Assembly (NCBI GenBank): GCA_020796225.1
Contig: CM036759.1
Span: 3,099,782-3,163,781, forward strand
Length of the DNA stretch: 64,000 bases
From: Arion vulgaris
Taxonomy: Eukaryota; Mollusca; Gastropoda; Stylommatophora; Arionidae
Direction: 5' to 3'
A program made the translations under genes and the position numbers. Below the pieces are notes generated by a model. The model searched no databases. It saw only the letters and a program-made list of their open reading frames with translations, and was not told the origin of the DNA. Of the stretch, positions 46,801-50,629 are shown in pieces. The first letter of the stretch is position 1. Each line of letters starts with the position of its first letter.

Positions 46801-47625
46801 TTGTTTAGCCAGACAGTGACAGACTCAGAGACTGCAGTGATGCAACTGGAAACAAGGCTACCACTTGGAGGTGGTCCTGGTGGAGTAGGGTATTGGTTAG
46901 CTATAGTTTGCTAACATTTTTACTGCGCCATCCAATAAGATTTACTGATGATGTAAATGTTTTCTATAGCATTCCTTTCAATTACTCTACAATTTACTTA
47001 TAGTAAGCTCAGGATACTGACAGAAAAGACAATTCACAATATGCCTTTAACAAAAATTTGCTGCTTAAAATAAAAGTGCACATTGTTTCTAAATCCTTTA
47101 GTAAAATTCACACATTTGAAGTGTTGTTCTATATTCCTTAGAAGCAAAATCAGCATTTAAATATATAACATGAGGATTTGTGCCATGACGCAGCCATGTG
47201 GCATACAAATTTTGTGTAAGTTGAAACTACGTCAAATGGACATGACAGACACTCGGAATCATAACTGAAAGCGAAAAATTGCAGTCTATGGTAAAGTGAA
47301 CCATTATCATTACCTAATTTTAACGACATAGCAGCTAGAATCAGACTTTTGTACTCAACATATCTGACAGCTGTATATCCCAATTGAGGGACATAGTATT
47401 ATTAGTATTTTAACAACGTCAACATTAATTATGACAACTTACCGACTCTCTCTTATGCCGACTCCACGTTAATGCGGATGTTATTGCTGACAAATGTAAA
47501 CTGGAACTATATTCTTGTTTTAGTGTTCCTGTTGCACATTCAAATATTCTCAGAGTTCCATCAGAACTTGAATGTGCTAAATATTCACCATCGTCAGAGA
47601 ACGATGTTAAATGTGTTGTCGCCAT
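7829..47625 (-). CDS. WDR43: WDR43/UTP5 homologue, 17-exon gene (whole span)
   Basis: Predicted nucleolar WD40 protein of the UTP-A (t-UTP) subcomplex of the small-subunit processome, which in known members binds the 5' external spacer of pre-rRNA and supports Pol I transcription and 18S maturation. Seventeen exons with GT-AG borders give 1,758 coding bases (585 residues plus stop) in one frame. Exons 1-9 (residues 1-365) form the WD40 propeller, with WD-type endings such as IKLWDLD and VVQWDLK. Exon 10 is a basic linker (KGKKRSRR). Exons 11-14 (about residues 430-545) match the UTP12 domain (LLQQGLLSGD, TIKRLP, HTSYIL, QLKGRL). The acidic tail ends ENWDEISDMET. The ATG at 47,625 follows an in-frame ATG 12 codons upstream, so the start could be 47,661. 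Exons 7 and 16 need unusual acceptors to keep frame. Identification rests on resemblance to WDR43 proteins I know, not on a search. Confidence 0.88.
8613..8640 (-). CDS. WDR43: WDR43 exon 16 (residues 565-574), acceptor uncertain
   Basis: The donor GAT|GTAAGT is strong, and SDGAALESD fits an acidic tail. The acceptor at AGTCTAG|T (8,640) keeps the whole gene in frame but has several AGs just upstream. The more classical acceptor at CTTTCAG|A (8,669) would add an acidic VESEDSES-like stretch but creates a stop at the exon junction and a frame change inside. A base error or a weak acceptor is possible. Confidence 0.55.
8790..8891 (-). mobile_element. SINE-G body fragment
   Basis: Contains AGATTTTTGCATGAAGG, TCTGCTTTCCTTATCACC and CGATTTCAGAGATATG, as at 345 and 6,150. 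Confidence 0.55.
8892..9112. repeat. 71-bp tandem repeat, 3 copies
   Basis: The unit contains CTGTCTTCTAATATTATG, ACCATGTTGGCTGTGATG and CAAACAGATAT. The copies are nearly identical. Confidence 0.92.
9352..9612. mobile_element. 261-bp MITE with TACAGGGTGTT inverted ends
   Basis: The ends TACAGGGTGTT (9,352) and AACACCCTGTA (to 9,612) are exact inverted repeats including the TA that Tc1/mariner transposons duplicate. There is no transposase inside, only a chance 120-codon frame overlapping the element. Confidence 0.8.
9817..10671 (+). mobile_element. 5'-truncated LINE carrying RNase H and zinc-knuckle C-terminus
   Basis: An 855-bp insertion with a 14-bp TSD, GACAGCAGACTTGG at 9,803-9,816 and 10,672-10,685. 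The first part reads GYGAYIQYPDRSPEELFGAC and YETEIHAIEATLYHL (RNase H). After one frame change, codons to 10,644 give MSALQAL (TDS-type site), QWIPGHSNTHGNDKADRLAK (the last catalytic Asp), then CQLC-x4-HETAHHHLFKC, a CCHC knuckle. It ends in GAAGAAGAAG. The RNase H plus knuckle layout is that of I/Jockey-group LINEs. Confidence 0.88.
10755..10813 (-). CDS. WDR43: WDR43 exon 15 (residues 546-564), acidic tail
   Basis: The acceptor is TTACTTGCAG|GCT and the donor AGATG|GTGAGA, leaving at phase 2. It encodes AQSSDAEEEISSTFVDVSR, the start of the acidic serine-rich tail seen in WDR43 proteins. The low-complexity sequence makes the match weaker. Confidence 0.68.
11100..11200 (-). repeat. Degraded fragment of GC-rich repeat E (5' part)
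   Basis: AAGGACAAGGACTAGAGCTC and CAAATGGTACTGAA match the reversed 5' block of repeat E at 50,690-50,735 and 48,465-48,520, with many small differences. Confidence 0.6.
11201..11880. other. Intron 14 sequence, nothing recognised
   Basis: AT-rich, with a short TA microsatellite at about 11,599. No gene or repeat match seen. Confidence 0.4.
11881..12500. repeat. Degraded duplicate of the exon 14 region
   Basis: Colinear with 13,447-14,120: shared blocks include ATGATCAGTATACTCTGATA, TTACATGCCTTTCAAACATG and TAAGAAAACACATTTAATAA. Between them the copy at 12 kb lacks many single bases. The equivalent of exon 14 (about 12,065-12,165) has lost its frame and cannot be a functional exon. Confidence 0.85.
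12501..13429. other. Intron 14 sequence, nothing recognised
   Basis: Very AT-rich and low in complexity, with no recognised repeat or coding signal. Confidence 0.4.
13430..13570 (+). mobile_element. SINE-D 3' part with A-rich tail
   Basis: Reads as the reverse complement of 834-930: GCACGCTGCTGCCATTGTA, then CGCAAAATCATTTCAGAGAT and an A-rich tail (13,530-13,568). It is truncated at its 5' end and lies just downstream of exon 14 in gene orientation. Confidence 0.65.
13652..13753 (-). CDS. WDR43: WDR43 exon 14 (residues 512-545), UTP12 domain
   Basis: The acceptor is TAAACAG|GTG and the donor CTG|GTAAAA, phase 0. It encodes VPEIINTMNKLYQTLVSR and QLKGRL, the LYQ-x-x-x-SR and H/K-GKL motifs that close the UTP12 domain. 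A degraded copy of this exon and its flanks lies at about 12,060-12,170. Confidence 0.89.
14100..14222 (-). mobile_element. SINE-B 3' fragment
   Basis: CTTCTTCGAATGCTCCATAT, GTGATTTGTACGTGATC and TTATGCGCCTACAAGTAGG match the 3' half of SINE-B. It abuts the Tc1 relic. Confidence 0.75.
14215..14815 (-). mobile_element. Tc1-like transposase relic
   Basis: Two frame pieces. Codons from about 14,800 read MSRLSENDRQRAIGMLS and RAVARRMNCHHST, a Tc1 N-terminal helix-turn-helix. Codons at 14,453-14,215 read QQWAEQHVRWTRLQWNAVLF then TDES, the DDE catalytic centre, and GGGSIHIWGGF. The rest of the C-terminal part is missing where the element meets SINE-B. Frameshifts and truncation make it inactive. 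Confidence 0.88.
14830..15318. other. Intron 13 sequence, nothing recognised
   Basis: Only chance short frames are present. No repeat match seen. Confidence 0.4.
15319..15382 (-). CDS. WDR43: WDR43 exon 13 (residues 490-511), UTP12 domain
   Basis: The acceptor is TATTTCAG|T and the donor TCG|GTATGT, leaving at phase 0. It encodes ACNLSRWIASLVASHTSYIL, matching the QW-helix and the H-x-SYL motif of UTP12 domains. Confidence 0.88.
15383..16631. other. Intron 12 sequence, nothing recognised
   Basis: Contains chance frames of about 70 codons on both strands at 15,600-15,830 that overlap each other and match nothing I know. Confidence 0.4.
16632..16750 (-). CDS. WDR43: WDR43 exon 12 (residues 451-489), UTP12 domain
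   Basis: The acceptor is CTTCACAG|GGA and the donor CAACA|GTAAGT, leaving at phase 2. It encodes VFQETNETVVKNTIKRLP and APLVNEIDKGMSGHAQ, the core UTP12 helices. Confidence 0.91.
17199..17336 (-). CDS. WDR43: WDR43 exon 11 (residues 405-450), start of UTP12 domain
   Basis: The acceptor is GATCTCACAG|TTG and the donor GCG|GTAAAT, phase 0. It encodes LTVEERLNAMSSD, the conserved SIEERLxAM-type motif just before the UTP12 domain, then LSRLLQQGLLSGDSKIL. Confidence 0.9.
17785..17990 (+). mobile_element. LINE 3' coding relic
   Basis: Reads CMRRMLGVTRKDWLRNEDIR then MKWFSHISMLPTD, a LINE C-terminal domain like those at 5,831 and 27,960, with an internal stop. Confidence 0.65.
18095..18500 (-). 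mobile_element. LINE 3' coding relic
   Basis: The minus strand reads FENKCLRRILNLKWSDFRPN and RRWNYIGHTLRMDE, the C-terminal region of an RTE-like LINE, related to the intact-looking version at 35,225-35,420 (RRWRWIGHTLRKPE). Confidence 0.72.
18738..18854 (-). CDS. WDR43: WDR43 exon 10 (residues 366-404)
   Basis: The acceptor is AAATTTAG|ATC and the donor GAT|GTGAGT, phase 0. It encodes an extended, proline- and alanine-rich linker and a basic cluster (KNKGKKRSRRSSVSD) that could serve as a nuclear or nucleolar signal. Confidence 0.8.
19072..19583 (-). mobile_element. SINE-B split by a SINE-A insertion
   Basis: The SINE-B halves are 19,072-19,255 and 19,505-19,583. The outer TSD ACATCTGGTCT is at 19,061-19,071 and 19,584-19,594. 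The inner SINE-A has its own TSD. Confidence 0.88.
19256..19504 (+). mobile_element. SINE-A nested in SINE-B
   Basis: 249 bp, with TSD GTCGCCTCTT at 19,246-19,255 and 19,505-19,514. It shows that at this locus SINE-A arrived after SINE-B. Confidence 0.88.
19875..20466 (-). mobile_element. LINE-derived 3' fragment joined to a SINE-A-like part
   Basis: Homologous along its length to 26,030-26,900. The minus strand contains broken pieces like PKLRNYYPCSNRTC and RQTEW, from a zinc-knuckle LINE end. The plus strand at 20,355-20,466 carries the SINE-A block ending GGTAACAGTGGTTC. It provides an empty site for the SINE-C at 26,501. Confidence 0.65.
20639..21572 (-). mobile_element. 5'-truncated LINE with complete RNase H domain
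   Basis: A 934-bp insertion with 11-bp TSD ACAATTTGTTT at 20,628-20,638 and 21,573-21,583. The minus frame 21,576-20,773 contains all RNase HI catalytic positions: YTDGSVQRG (Asp), MSMEVEAV (Glu), VVSDSQSML (Asp) and GVYGNERADRLA (Asp). A frame change near 20,890 leads into a tail reading STGTISMHTLRYMLGRLSTY. The 3' tail here is not the GAA type. Confidence 0.88.
21738..21950 (+). mobile_element. tRNA-derived SINE-F
   Basis: Box B-like GGATTCGAATCTGG at 21,771 and a body with GATTGTTGCAGGAAC, CTTTGTGTAATACTCTC and GCAGATGACATGCC. The same layout is found reversed at 60,305-60,520. Confidence 0.65.
22162..22242 (-). CDS. WDR43: WDR43 exon 9 (residues 339-365)
   Basis: The acceptor is TATCTTAG|GTG and the donor TCACAG|GTAAGT, phase 0 at both ends. 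It encodes VYNTSQPEVIISVQVQSQ and continues the propeller closure. Similarity is weaker, but phase and position fit. Confidence 0.78.
22243..22945. other. Intron 8 sequence, nothing recognised
   Basis: AT-rich, with no gene or repeat match seen. Confidence 0.4.
22946..23590. mobile_element. Foldback element with about 270-bp inverted arms and TTAA ends
   Basis: The ends are CTTTAAGGGG (22,946) and CCCCTTAAAG (to 23,590). The left arm (CTGGTCTTGAAA, TTGCCATGGAAACAATACAA, GAATTCTGTTTTCACTCTAA) reappears as its reverse complement in the right arm (TTAGAGTGAAAACAGAATTC, TTGTATTGTTTCCATGGCAA, TTTTCAAGACC). The AT-rich centre is about 23,240-23,340. TTAA at both borders is the target of piggyBac-type transposases. 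No transposase is inside. Confidence 0.85.
23770..23792. repeat. (TA)n microsatellite
   Basis: A short alternating TA run in intron 8, close to exon 8. Confidence 0.8.
23899..24067 (-). CDS. WDR43: WDR43 exon 8 (residues 282-338)
   Basis: The acceptor is ATTTCAG|GAAACGG and the donor GTG|GTAAGT, entering at phase 2 and leaving at phase 0. It encodes KRKKPLLSKVSIKAAT, then PVLGAYISSGKITVTYGNSV, the last propeller strands (human: lysine-rich loop, then IPIL and LLLVYGS). Confidence 0.88.
24455..24530 (-). mobile_element. Degraded SINE-G fragment
   Basis: GATTTTTGTGTAAATGC, TTGCTTTTC and CTTGCCTGCGAA match the family at 345 and 8,790 with several changes. Confidence 0.4.
24555..24990 (-). mobile_element. 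LINE 3' coding relic
   Basis: The minus strand reads broken pieces such as NKMLQNDPMNIMDRKKEQH, YIFWPYQASRWPGEN and GQGPRKPRQTKKKM, matching a LINE C-terminal domain (x-YFGH, then GKRxRGRPRxxW). Confidence 0.65.
25286..25535 (+). mobile_element. SINE-B copy
   Basis: The head CGTGTGGTGCTGGGG, the centre GGCATGCCGTAAGAGGCGAC and the 3' end GATATGGAGTGTTC followed by GAAGAAGAAG are all present. The flanks GTTCTGGAAGCTT and GTTCTAGAAGTTT are probably an aged TSD. Confidence 0.85.
25787..25835 (-). CDS. WDR43: WDR43 exon 7 (residues 266-281), acceptor uncertain
   Basis: It encodes ITRKGVVHIFEHTLNG, equivalent to the conserved D/K-G-x-V-H-x-FEH-x-LNG strand of WDR43. The donor is AATGG|GTGAGT, phase 2. 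Starting at 25,835 (TTGTCAG|TG) keeps phase 1 from exon 6. The acceptor at 25,851 (GACAG|GC) looks stronger and would add a plausible ALLLSV strand, but it breaks frame. Either the weaker acceptor is real, or a base is wrong near exon 6 or 7. Confidence 0.75.
26030..26900 (-). mobile_element. LINE-derived 3' fragment interrupted by SINE-C
   Basis: The minus strand at 26,327-26,079 reads ILQNCPQCADLRRKRWPTYT and DKLNGVADNLRQTAASIREL, the zinc-knuckle end of an RNase H-type LINE. It is homologous to 19,875-20,466. A SINE-C sits at 26,501-26,766. Confidence 0.75.
26501..26766 (+). mobile_element. tRNA-derived SINE-C
   Basis: Box A-like TAGCGTAGTTGTTAG at 26,511 and box B-like GGTTCAGCTCC at 26,556. 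The body contains CGACCCAGCCTCAACTGGG and ends TATGAAAGGGTTCCTT. The TSD TTAGCATTCC is at 26,491-26,500 and 26,767-26,776. A second copy is at 57,505. Confidence 0.88.
26901..27644. other. Intron 6 sequence, nothing recognised
   Basis: Contains one 24-bp direct repeat (CAACATCTGTCAGCAGCAAG at 27,438 and 27,463). Otherwise no feature was identified. Confidence 0.4.
27645..27748 (-). CDS. WDR43: WDR43 exon 6 (residues 231-265)
   Basis: The acceptor is TTTCTCAAG|G, completing the tryptophan codon split from exon 5, and the donor is CTCT|GTAAGT, phase 1. It encodes PIASFSVPDEPVSMSLS, matching the segment after the DRxxNVW blade in WDR43 proteins (T/V-DEPV motif). Confidence 0.84.
27960..28284 (+). 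mobile_element. LINE 3' coding relic ending at a minisatellite
   Basis: Contains pieces equivalent to the copies at 5,831 and 17,785 (GGCAGATTACCAATAGACAG, CAATGTTACTCCGATACAAT; SYPEVVRQNRIRENKG in one frame). The 28-kb array starts where it ends. Confidence 0.65.
28285..29427. repeat. 46-61 bp minisatellite, about 21 copies
   Basis: The core is GTTGCAACCCTCCCTACAGT and TCTACTGACCAAGCTACAG, with two unit forms. One has CTATATAATACAGTTCTACT; the other has a doubled ACCAAGCTACTG segment. Long frames on both strands at 28,158-28,661 are by-products of the array. Confidence 0.93.
29564..32087 (+). mobile_element. RNase H LINE (I/Jockey-like) lacking its reverse transcriptase
   Basis: A 2,524-bp insertion with 13-bp TSD GCCTCCAAATCTC at 29,551-29,563 and 32,088-32,100. 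A 5' leader is followed by an endonuclease (AEKIDICCIQETHLNPENRF near 30,380; IVGDFNSHSPSWG near 30,680). At about 30,846-30,856 the frame passes directly to post-RT sequence (NRCLRTILGAMKST). RNase H follows at 31,270-31,690 (IYTDGSAMEA, QWIPSHCGIAGNESADVLAK), then a zinc knuckle (CQCQQAEQTPEHILQDC) and a GAAGAAGAAG tail. The whole reverse transcriptase is absent; there are also frameshifts and one in-frame TAG at 31,802. Confidence 0.9.
32101..32391. other. Intron 5 spacer between two LINEs
   Basis: Host sequence between the two TSDs. Nothing recognised. Confidence 0.5.
32403..35605 (+). mobile_element. Near full-length RTE-like LINE (endonuclease plus reverse transcriptase)
   Basis: 3,203 bp, flanked by TSD AATGTATTGGT at 32,392-32,402 and 35,606-35,616. 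The first 115 bp resemble a SINE-B head. The APE-type endonuclease runs from about 32,690 (IGTWNVRSMYQMGK, LGLCETRWNGAG; MGDLNAKIGSD near 33,115; QIDHICINKKF near 33,320; DSDHHLLISK near 33,400). Reverse transcriptase follows: ENYRGI, RDEQAGFRPNRSC, VDYEKAFDSIDRKTLW, TGVRQGCLLSPLLF, and the catalytic LDFADDIALLSH near 34,815. The C-terminal domain reads RRWRWIGHTLRKPEGK near 35,355. It ends in a GA microsatellite. The single expected frame is split by about nine one-base losses. Confidence 0.9.
35642..35909 (-). mobile_element. 5'-truncated RNase H-type LINE end
   Basis: 268 bp with 13-bp TSD TATGCTATAGCTT at 35,629-35,641 and 35,910-35,922. The minus strand reads LRIGHNRLNKHLHRL and CPCGFAEQTTEHVLQDCP, the zinc-knuckle end of the same LINE type as 29,564, with a GAAGAAGAAG tail. 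Confidence 0.88.
35981..36099 (-). CDS. WDR43: WDR43 exon 5 (residues 192-230)
   Basis: The acceptor is TTTTCAG|ACATTG and the donor TTTG|GTAAGT, entering at phase 0 and leaving at phase 2. It encodes TLTGHSSPIFQLLPV, then an insertion-bearing blade ending DDRHINVW. It is too short to show as a complete open frame from an ATG and was read by translating between splice sites. Confidence 0.86.
36100..36422. other. Intron 4, 3' end
   Basis: Splice acceptor region of exon 5, with a short direct repeat GACAAACACATGGTCATTAT near 36,107 and 36,145. Confidence 0.55.
36423..37075. repeat. 44-bp minisatellite in intron 4
   Basis: The unit is CTTTTGACTGTTCTTCTATC, CTTACTCGTTTAATCAAAGT, GCAT, with variants lacking TTC or with TTGT or CATT in place of TCGT. 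About 15 copies. Confidence 0.93.
37076..38519. repeat. 75-bp minisatellite in intron 4, an expanded form of the 44-bp unit
   Basis: The unit is the 44-bp sequence plus a 31-bp addition (TGATGCAGTTTGATACAAGA, ACCACCACTTG). About 19 copies, with ACCAAC/ACCACC variants. Minus-strand frames of up to 200 codons follow from units divisible by three and are not genes. Confidence 0.93.
38722..39450. repeat. 38-bp minisatellite in intron 4, about 19 copies
   Basis: The unit is TTTAGTTTAACCATATGCTA, TTCTAGTCTGTTGCGATC, with A/T/C variants in the GCxATC position. Confidence 0.95.
39451..41240. repeat. 54-bp minisatellite in intron 4, 33 copies
   Basis: The unit includes ATGATGAAAGAGTACCACCC, TGTTAAGAAAGAATGCTCTA, TTCATCAATGTCAT. 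Copies differ mainly at two sites (CATATG or CCTATG; CACCCTG or CACCATG). Because 54 is 18 codons, both strands are open for over 600 codons. This is a repeat artefact, not a gene. Confidence 0.96.
41510..41627 (-). CDS. WDR43: WDR43 exon 4 (residues 152-191)
   Basis: The acceptor is TTTACAG|CAAG and the donor CTTCAG|GTAAAT, entering at phase 2 and leaving at phase 0. It encodes KWKCDSSGVHSIC and LLTASHSIKLWDLDTRTV, the blade with the clearest WD signature. Confidence 0.9.
41760..41985. repeat. About 30-bp tandem repeat in intron 3-4 boundary region
   Basis: The unit is GCTAACACTGACCTACAATG, AGGCACTGT. About 7 irregular copies in intron 3 (41,628-42,116). Confidence 0.85.
42117..42238 (-). 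CDS. WDR43: WDR43 exon 3 (residues 112-151)
   Basis: The acceptor is CTTCCGCAG|ACT and the donor AAGCA|GTAAGA, phase 2. It encodes a full WD blade: GGHSFQVNDVCW, LFSCSDDQSVVQWDL. The run SCSDD followed by a V-W ending is typical of WDR43. Confidence 0.9.
42485..42570 (+). mobile_element. tRNA-like SINE head fragment
   Basis: TCTCTGTGGCTAAGTGGTTA at 42,492, followed by GACCATTGCCTTGCATTCCA, matches the head of SINE-F and is box A-like. The box B part is not evident. Confidence 0.5.
42571..42960 (+). mobile_element. RNase H-type LINE 3' relic
   Basis: Reads YYRLSRKDQTAILHLRTSQN, RMRHLYTKFKIG, then in other frames a zinc-knuckle end homologous to 26,030 (DKLYGVADN-like). Broken, in intron 2. 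Confidence 0.72.
43101..43250 (-). CDS. WDR43: WDR43 exon 2 (residues 62-111)
   Basis: The acceptor is TTACTCAG|GTT and the donor CTG|GTGGGT, phase 0 at both ends. It encodes a lysine- and serine-rich loop (SPKAKKKRLSKSPQKES), as expected between blades of WDR43 proteins, then a strand pair LIALGTTTGSINLYSFAKG. Confidence 0.87.
43330..43795 (+). mobile_element. LINE 3' coding relic
   Basis: Frame pieces TRRDHIRNEEIRRTVGTTPA, then WFGHLVRMNP-like and RGKGRPRKRW-like segments, match an RTE-like C-terminal domain. Several frame changes. In intron 1. Confidence 0.7.
43796..44719. other. Intron 1 sequence, nothing recognised
   Basis: No feature seen apart from short chance frames. Confidence 0.4.
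44720..45802. repeat. 70-bp minisatellite in intron 1, about 15 copies
   Basis: The unit is CAACAATATATCCCTTCAGT, CCCGTGTCAAATAGCTGACA, GTGACTGAATGGTCTTGTCA, AGGCTGCTTC. The array resumes at 46,043-46,150. Confidence 0.94.
45803..46042 (-). mobile_element. SINE-A inserted in the 70-bp minisatellite
   Basis: 240 bp. The TSD GAATGGTCTT at 45,793-45,802 and 46,043-46,052 is also part of the repeat unit, so it marks an insertion into one unit. The body matches the copies at 60 and 50,847. Confidence 0.88.
46043..46150. repeat. Continuation of the 70-bp minisatellite
   Basis: About 1.5 units after the SINE insertion. Confidence 0.9.
46214..46427 (+). mobile_element. SINE-B copy
   Basis: GTGTGGTGCCGGGGC, AGAAATCGGATGTGCTGG, TTGTAGGCGCATAACTGG and GATATGGAGCATTCGAAG are present. 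The tail is short. Confidence 0.82.
46430..47442. other. Intron 1 sequence next to exon 1
   Basis: No repeat or coding match seen. Chance frames at 46,430-46,710 overlap on opposite strands. Confidence 0.45.
47443..47625 (-). CDS. WDR43: WDR43 exon 1 (residues 1-61)
   Basis: The first coding exon opens MATTHLTSFSDDGEYLA and carries the first WD40 blade (SSDGTLRIFE, then LTWSRHK). The donor is TCG|GTAAGT and the exon ends in phase 0. Part of this stretch is also open in other frames, but only this one reads as a propeller blade. Confidence 0.88.
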
Positions 47626-47661
47626 TTTGTGTATGTCAGCACGTGTATAACATCGTTTCAA

Positions 47662-48385
47662 GACTTCCTGTACTGAAGAGTTACCTCTATTGAAGTCAGA
47701 CAGAAAGTCAACAATTGTTATTTGTTGAATCCATTTTTAAATACATTCATAAACACTGTCTAAAGAAGACTACATTTTTGTTTCTTTTAATTTAACGATC
47801 TGGAAAAATAAGTAGAGAAACGTAGTGTGTTATACTAACAGTAATATTACGATTATAGACCTGGTCAGTTCTCTCGGTAGATGAAAAACATGAGATCAAT
47901 AGATTGATTAAAAAAGCAAAAGGAGGACATAAATAATATAAATAACTTGAGAAATGCTGACGAAGCTGCTTTGATAACGTAAAGGTGCACAGGTCTCTGT
48001 GAACTAGTAAATAACTTGGTTTCAGAAATCAAAGAACTGAATAGCAACAAAAAGACGGAAGGTATGGTTCATCTACTTTAAAAAAAAAAAAAAAGCAGAA
48101 TCCATAAAAAAAATACACAATCAAAGTAAATGGCACATTTCTAAGACAAAACTATCAGTTTAATACCATGGAACTCTAATAACACAATGGTACATAAAAC
48201 ATAGCGAACAAAATGGATCAGACAAACACATCATTCTATGCAAATATGAACAAATCGTTACCGATAGATGCCTTCAGTTCTACATAACAAATAATGAAAT
48301 ATCTCTATCTCTAGATGAGGTCAGTTATATGAGAATAAAGAGAGTATATAGAAGATCAGATCAGCAGCTTCTGTTAGGGAATCTC
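47662..48385. other. Upstream flank of WDR43, no gene seen
   Basis: The 5' untranslated region and promoter are expected here. The stretch is AT-rich, with a run of 14 A at about 48,081. I cannot identify a TATA box, initiator or a neighbouring gene. Confidence 0.35.
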
Positions 48386-48427
48386 TCTCGCGCGATCGTT
48401 CTTTTTAGCCATTTTGATCATTCTTAA

Positions 48428-49520
48428 TGTGATATATAAACAGCCTTTGCCAAGAACTTATTTTTACGTCACAATCGTCAGTACCATTTGGAGCTCTGGT
48501 GCTTGTCCTTCAATGAGGTGTCCGATTTCAACCAGCGTTTACTGGGTTCGCTCTCCGTCAGCCTTTGGTTGTCCCCAGCCGACCTGCAAGGCAGCAGGTT
48601 GCTATTTTCTTTTGGGTAGCGACCCTTAGACAACATACCCTCCCGGGTTGTTGAGCGTCATCTGCACAGGTTACCTGTCGTTTTTTGGACTACTTGGTTT
48701 GCCTACGGTCCAGTTTTGTGTACGGCTTGCTTTGTTAGTCCTCAATCTAACTACAAGGCAGTAGTAGTTCAATACGAGCGGGAAAAGCGCACTGGATTCA
48801 AGTCTCTGCTGGACATTCCAGTTTTTTATCACATTTGGGTGGTCAGCTCACCTAACGCCTGCTACGCCCCTCGTCGCTGCACGATCAGTGTCATGCACGT
48901 CTGCCTCACCTGTTCATCATCCGCATGCGTGTTCGCTCTGCTTTTGTGCCTGCTCACCGTGTCTATTGGTTCTCACCGTGTTCACATTTACTATGGACAT
49001 GCCACTCAATTCGGGCCCCCACCTCAGGGCTCCGAATTTCACCCATGTGGGCCCACGTGCAACTCAACTCGGGTCCCCCATCTGCGGGCTCCGAGTTTCG
49101 CTCCATGTGGACCCACGTCTCTTCTCTGGATGCACCCCTCATCCCTTTATGCTTATTTGTTCAGGCCCCGACCTCAGGGCTCCGAGTATCGCCCATGTGG
49201 GCCTCCGTCTCTTCTCTGGATGCACCCCTCACCCCTTGACGTTTATCCGTTCAGGTTTTCCCCATCAGCAGGGAGAGACGTGCATTAATAGTCACTCTGG
49301 GATTCTGCTCGTCTGTGTTACGAGCGGATCTCATCCAACGTGTCTACGTCTGCATCACTAAGCGTACCAGAGCAGCTCTTCCTCGATCCATACCCGCTTA
49401 GCCAGACAGGAACCAATGTCTGTTTTCATGGTCACCACGTGGAAGTGGGGTAGGATCTTGATTAGTACGAGCTCACTAATCCTGGCGCGACGTTGTCCCT
49501 ATGCGCCTTTGACCCCTGTT
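48428..49520 (+). repeat. GC-rich dispersed repeat E, copy 2
   Basis: Shares GTGATATATAAACAGCC, AGCGTTTACTGGGTTCGCTC, CTACAAGGCAGTAGTAGTTC and internal CCATGTGGGCCC/CTCTGGATGCACCC repeats with copy 1, and the 3' block CTAATCCTGGCGCGACG. A 190-codon frame starts at 48,716, but copy 1 does not preserve it convincingly. Confidence 0.7.
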
Positions 49521-49564
49521 AGAGAATAAAAAGATAATAGTGACGGATTTGAGAGACATTTCTT

Positions 49565-49690
49565 CCTTGAACGCTCCATATCGATCACTATTTGTGATTT
49601 GTATGTGATCTGTGCCTACGAGTGATTGTACATTGTGCCAGTTATGCGTCTATGGGTGCCTAGGTCAGCACATCCGATTTATTGCCACGC
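49565..49690 (-). mobile_element. SINE-B 3' fragment
   Basis: ACGCTCCATATCGATCAC, GTGATTTGTATGTGATC and CAGCACATCCGATTTATTG. Confidence 0.7.
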
Positions 49691-50259
49691 TTTTTCAAAC
49701 CTTTACATTATCAGCATTACATTTCTATCCACGTGTGAACTTATTCCTGAATAGGAGTATTCTCAGCCGTTTCGGAGTGCGTGACAGAACTTTGCAATTT
49801 GAAATATCTACTCTGCATTTTCCCTGTCCCCGGGAAGCACTGGACTGGGGCTGCGCACATATATTTTAGAGGATCGTTTCATTCGGCGCTAACAACGCAA
49901 CTGAAATTTTGCGCTCGCCAACGTCACCCACCCCAGTACTTCTGGGGATGTTAGTTGTTAATGCAACAGTACTTTGTCCGGTTGTCTCAGGTAGGGCAGT
50001 TTCGTTAGGCACTAGAACGCACTTTTAGGGTTTGCGCTCGACCAACCTTACCCAATAAATGTATCTGCGCCCGGCCTCTGATACGGAGTTTACTGCAATC
50101 TTCCCTGGTGTCGTCGCGACACGTTGCATCTTTTCCTACCGATTCTTGCCGAGAGCTGGCAAATTTGGTTCGACTATTGTTTCGAAGGGACATGGGTCTC
50201 CTGACGACTCGTACCTTGCCAGTTCTTACAATTCGTTTTTTTAATTCAGTTTTCCCATC
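49691..50259. other. No feature recognised
   Basis: Relatively GC-rich, possibly a further part of repeat E. A short direct similarity GCGCTCG(C/A)CCAAC occurs near 49,911 and 50,033. Confidence 0.35.
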
Positions 50260-50510
50260 GGCTGGAGAGATGTGCAGAGATAATCACTCTGGAATTCTGC
50301 TCGTCTGTGTTGCGAGCAGATCTTATCAAATGTAACTACGTCTGCACCACTACTTATACCAGAGTTTATCTCCCTCGATCCCTACCCACTTAGCCAGACA
50401 GGATCCTCTGTTTTCAGGATCACCACGTGGAGGTAGGGTAGGGTCATGATCAGTGCCAGCACACTGACTCTGGCGCAAGTTGTCCCTGTGGCTGCACCTG
50501 TGACCCGGAC
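50260..50510 (+). repeat. Repeat E, 3' fragment
   Basis: ATTCTGCTCGTCTGTGTTGC, CTTAGCCAGACAGGA and ATCACCACGTGGAGGTAGGG match the 3' halves of the copies at 2,940 and 48,428. Confidence 0.7.
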
Positions 50511-50629
50511 ACCTAATATGGCACCTGTTACCGATTTCTGGCATCGTTAATGGCTTTGTTATAATATATAGAATATAATAGCTAACTGAACTACGGGATA
50601 GAAGTTGCATTATATATAGATTATAATGG

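Noticed and set aside
48716..49361. 190-codon and 157-codon frames
   Set aside because: Same GC-rich repeat family; cysteine- and proline-rich peptides with no recognised domain.
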